DNA from: Panulirus ornatus | Lineage: Eukaryota; Arthropoda; Malacostraca; Decapoda; Palinuridae | Assembly: GCF_036320965.1 (NCBI RefSeq) | Contig: NC_092228.1 | Coordinates: forward strand, 13,844,807-13,908,806 | Reading direction: 5' to 3' | Length of the DNA stretch: 64,000 nucleotides | Shown here: piece by piece, positions 60,675-64,000 of the stretch | Position numbering within the stretch: the first letter of the stretch is position 1 | Layout of the letters: each line of letters starts with the position of its first letter | The notes under the pieces: model-generated | Told to the model about the DNA's origin: nothing | Databases searched by the model: none | What the model saw: the letters and a program-made list of their open reading frames with translations, nothing else | Translations under genes and position numbers: made by a program

Positions 60675-62785
60675 CATTTATCTTTTATTATGCTTGATTG
60701 CCATTTTCCGCATTAGCAAAGTAGTGCTAGGAAAGACAAAGAAAGACCCATCCACTCATACAGACACATGTATACATACACGCACATATACGTACATATC
60801 AACATAAACATACATACATATATAAACATACACATGTACGTATTCATACATGCTTGCCTTCATCCATTCCGCTGCCACCCCGTGCCACAGGAAGCAGCAT
60901 CGCCACCCCCTACATCAGCGAGGTAGCACCAGGAAACAGACGAAGAAAGGCCACTTCCACTCATACTCATTCTCTAGCTGTCATATGTAATGCACCAAAA
61001 CCACAGCTTCCTATCCACAACCAGGCCCTACAGACCCTCCTCCATACAACCCTACCTATCTCTGGCCCATGCCTTGCAACCATATAATATTGTTGGATCT
61101 ACAATTGTTGGATCTACATTGTTGGAACATTGGCAAATGACAACTGACTCACTTTCAGACCCTCTCATCCCAAACAGACTGTGTACTCCCCCTTCACTCC
61201 AAGAGTTTTCCATTTATACTTTCAGACCCTCTCATCCCCAACAGACTGCGTACTCCCCCTTCACTCCAAGAGTCTTGCATTTATCCCCCCTCATCACCCC
61301 ATCCATAAACAAATGAAATAACCATGGTGACATTGCATACCCCTATTGGAGACCAACCTTCACAGGGAACCATTCACACCTCTCTTCCTACCCGTACATA
61401 TGCCTTACACCCTCGGTGAAAAATTCTCTGCTTCTAGCAACTTACCTCCCACACCAAATATTATCAAGACCTTCTACAACTCATCTCTATCAACCCTATC
61501 ATATGCCTCATCCAGATCCATCTGTTTTTCGAAGTATTTTTCACACACATTCTTCAAAGCAAAAACCTTATCCACAAATCCTCTACCACTTCTGAAACCA
61601 CCCTGCTCCTCCCCAATCAATATCAATACCTTCCCATACAACTTACTGTGTATACTCAACAAACTCTGTAGTTTGAACACTCACTTTTATACCCTTTGCC
61701 TTTAAAACATGGCACTATACATGCATTCTGCCAATCACCAGGCAATTACCAACTAATCAACAACATAGTCTTAATAAATTCAACTGCAATACCATCCACT
61801 CCAACTGCCTTGCTGTTTTTCATCTCCTGCAAAGCTTTCACCACCTCTTCTCTCTTCACCAAACAACTCTCCATAACTCTCTCACTTCAAATACCACCCC
61901 GACTAAAACAACCACATCTGTCATTCTATCATTAAACACATTTAACAATCCTTCAAAACACTCACTCCATCATTATCTGTTATCTCTTCTCCTCTTGTCC
62001 CCTTCAGTGATGTTCCCATTTGTTCCCTTGTCTTTCAAATGTGACTTATCTCCTTCCAAAACATCTTTATATTCTCTCAAAGTTCAATGATATTCTCACC
62101 TTAGCTGTCATTTGCCTCTTTTCAACATCTGCAACTTCCTCTTGACCTCCTGCTGCTTTATCTTATAAATCTTCTAATCATTTGCACTTCTTCCCTGTAA
62201 GTACATCCAAATTCCTCTCTTTTCTCTTGCACTAGCAACTTTACTTCATTCCATCACTTACTACCCTTTCTAATCTGCCCACCTCCCACATACCTCTCTT
62301 TCACGTTATCACTGCTTCTCTAAATACCTCCCATTCCTATCCACTCCCTTCATTTTATTTACTCTGAACTTTTGCCATTCTATAATCAGTCTCTTCTAGT
62401 ATTTCTTCACACGAGTCTCCTTTCCAAGCTTACTTACTCTTACCACTCTCGTCTCCCCAACATCATCTCTTTTTTTGAAAATTTCAACAAATTTTCATCC
62501 TCACCTCCACAAGAGTGATCTGGCACCCCACCAGCTGCACCTGCCTCCAGTACAATTACATCCAAAATTCTGTCTTTTACATGCCTATCAATTAATATGT
62601 AATCTACTAATGTCCTTTAACTATCTCTCCTATTCACATAAATATACTTACCAGGTAATTCCAATCATCAGTCATTTTTCAGCACACAACACCACAAACA
62701 TTCTATCTCCAAAAACATGCAATCTCACCATGTCATGTGTAACATTGACAACACTTAACTCACCATTTCATTCTTTGTAACTAGA
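60675..62785 (-). mobile_element. RTE-like copy 5, decayed, including the endonuclease C-terminus
   Basis: Right to left on the minus strand: TLVDYILIDRHVKDRILDVI then LEAGAAGGVPDHSCGG (62640-62520), the end of an AP-type endonuclease with the conserved SDH in worn PDH form. Then comes the linker KMKGVDRNGRYLEK (about 62350), a worn WNE/KREEFG region, then the reverse transcriptase (EEQGGFRSGRGFVDK, FALKNVCEKYFEKQMDLDEA) with a deletion in motif A. It is followed by a scrambled palm at 61060-61290 and a 3' UTR to about 60690. Many stops; dead. It shows what copies 1 and 2 have lost at their 5' side. Confidence 0.8.
61151..61284. repeat. 67-bp tandem duplication inside RTE copy 5
   Basis: ACTTTCAGACCCTCTCATCC at 61151 recurs at 61218, each copy continuing through ACTCCCCCTTCACTCCAAGA to a CATTTAT end. 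Confidence 0.9.
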
Positions 62786-62853
62786 TTTTCCTGCAGAGCA
62801 CTATTTGCTAGCCCTGCCTTTTGGCAAAATGGTAGGAGCAATAGACAGAAGTA

Positions 62854-63465
62854 CAGGTACACCACCGAATTTCAGGCAACTGATGGTTCGGCACCTCCTT
62901 TAGTCTGGACAAAATTACGTGAGGGAACTTGAAATTACCGCGGCCACAAACTGGGCGGCCACAGATGGTGTTGTGTGTAGGTCACGCTTCTTTACATTCT
63001 TTACACTGCACTTGTTGGTGGTGATACTGCAATTCTATAAGATTCTTAGCTTATTTTGCTTAAATTTAACCGTAGCTATGGCTTCTAAGACATATGAGAG
63101 TCAGTCATGGTGTCAAATATAAACACCAGTCCATATCGATCCAAGATAAAGTAAAACTGTTGAAAAAAATGGACCGTGATGGTTTGGTGCGTAAGCAGTG
63201 TGACATATACAGTATCGGTTCATCAACTGTTTATGATATAAAGAAGCAAAGGGAGAAAATATTGAAATTCTATGCAGACAGTGATTCTAAGCAGCAAGTA
63301 CCGATTAGAAAAACTACGAAAGATGGTAAGAGTACTGAGCACGATCGAGTGATGATGGAATGGTTTCGACAGCATCGAAGTGATGGAGAGGATATGTCAG
63401 GTAGCATGATAATGGACAAGGATAAGTTGTTCCATAAAGAACTTAAATCACAACATTTGATATTT
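62854..63465 (+). mobile_element. pogo/Tigger-like DNA transposon, 5' part, cut by RTE copy 3
   Basis: The element probably starts at 62854 (CAGGTACACCACCGAATTT) right after a TA dinucleotide, the target of pogo-type elements. A leader of about 225 bases precedes the transposase start region. At about 63465 the coding sequence ends abruptly at the T-rich end of an oppositely oriented RTE-like copy. The rest of the transposon should lie beyond the window's right edge. Confidence 0.7.
63094..63465 (+). CDS. pogo/Tigger-like transposase, N-terminal DNA-binding part, truncated
   Basis: The frame reads VKYKHQSISIQDKVKLLKKM, the first CENP-B/pogo helix-turn-helix. It continues with YSIGSSTVYDIKKQREKILK (recognition helix) and FYADSDSK, then HDRVMMEWFRQHRSDGEDMS and DKLFHKEL, the start of the second CENP-B-type helix-turn-helix (WFxxxRSxGxPISGPMLxEKAxxFHxxL). 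The natural start may be ATG 63079 (MASKTYES), which is one base out of frame, suggesting a frameshift. The DDE catalytic domain is missing. In this family the protein binds the inverted ends and cuts at TA. After 63465 the frame runs into RTE sequence. Confidence 0.75.
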
Positions 63466-64000
63466 ATTTTTTTTTTTATTTTGCTTTGTCGCTGTCTCCC
63501 GCGTTTGCGAGGTAGCACAAGGAAACAGACGAAAGAAATGGCCCAACCCACCCCCATACACAATGTATACACACACACGTCCACACATGCAAATATACAT
63601 ACCTATACATCTCAATGTACACATATATATACATACACAGACTCATACATATATACCCATGCACACAATTCACACTGTCTGCCCCCATTCACTCCCATCG
63701 CCACCTCGCCACACATGGAATACCTTCCCCCTCGCCCCTCATGTGTGCGAGGTAGCACTAGGAAAAGACTACAAAGTCCCCATTCGTTCACACTCAGTCT
63801 CTAGCCGCCACGCAATAGTGCCCGAAACCACAGCTCCCTTTCCACATCCAGGCCCCACACAACTTTCCATGGTTTACCCCAGACGCTTCACATGCCCTGA
63901 TTCAATCCACTGACAGCACATCAACCCCGGTATACCACATCGATCCAATTCACTCTATTCCTTGCCCGCCTTTCACCCTCCTGCATGTTCAGGCCCCGAT
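63466..64000 (-). mobile_element. RTE-like copy 3, 3' end, runs off the window
   Basis: The sequence is close to the reverse complement of 56980-57495: terminal GCTTTGTCGCTGTCTCCCGC at 63482, the TATATACATAC-rich block, the CCCCTCGCCCCTCATGTGTG block, and the CAGACGCTTCACATGCCCTG block. It is inserted in the pogo-like element with its A-rich 3' end towards 63465. Confidence 0.93.
63921..64000 (-). CDS. RTE-like reverse transcriptase, last 25 codons, partial
   Basis: The frame reads from the window edge RGLNMQEGERRARNRVNW and then DVVYRG to TGA at 63923-63921, as in copies 1 and 2. The rest lies outside the window. Confidence 0.85.
   Translation of the reverse strand, partial: RGLNMQEGERRARNRVNWIDVVYRG

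Noticed and set aside
63094..63804. 236-codon plus ORF as one gene
   Set aside because: Only the first 120 or so codons are transposase; the rest is antisense RTE 3' UTR across an insertion junction.

Overview
The window is nuclear DNA from an animal, most likely a malacostracan (decapod-type) crustacean. Evidence: a spliced animal gene with GT-AG introns, long (TA)n, (TG)n and (GA)n arrays, and many worn non-LTR retrotransposon pieces of types I associate with decapod genomes. The taxon is inference; no marker gene fixes it. There are no operons, CRISPR arrays or bacterial features.

The one host gene I can support is a transmembrane channel-like (TMC) gene on the minus strand, 38151 down to 29998. 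Seven exons with matching splice phases give a 2970-nt reading frame (989 aa): a long charged N-terminal tail, ten predicted membrane segments and the family CWET motif. Its introns hold two old retroelement pieces. A second, weaker coding candidate is a 124-aa GC-rich ORF at 4859-4485 (minus).

Almost everything else recognisable is mobile DNA. (1) An RTE-like non-LTR family: a 5'-truncated copy with an unbroken 688-aa frame at 54988-57530 (+), a second open copy cut by a (TA)n array at 47958-49680 (-), a third running off the right edge (63466-64000, -), and decayed pieces at 10878-11340, 28490-29080, 38840-38945, 59895-60640 and 60675-62785. (2) Jockey-like elements: reverse transcriptase, endonuclease, ORF1 and C-terminal fragments at 1-624, 12575-12925, 25260-25560, 25975-26475, 32570-32990, 46860-47500, 51380-53120 and 57730-58580. 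(3) CR1-like pieces at 16810-17535, 18440-19070, 21040-21420, 27200-28170 and 34330-34720. (4) A pogo/Tigger-like DNA transposon at 62854-63465 cut by the third RTE copy. (5) A tRNA-derived SINE with a (TA)n tail at 25635-25835.

Layout: 1-29 kb is a low-gene, repeat-littered stretch; 30-38 kb is the TMC gene; 38-46 kb holds its upstream flank with a 32-bp minisatellite and two decayed tandem arrays; 46.8-64 kb is dense nested retroelements. I found no convincing undescribed multi-gene system. The most useful leads are the TMC gene structure, the recently active-looking RTE family with its frequent junctions to (TA)n arrays, the nested pogo/RTE insertion, and the orphan 124-aa ORF.
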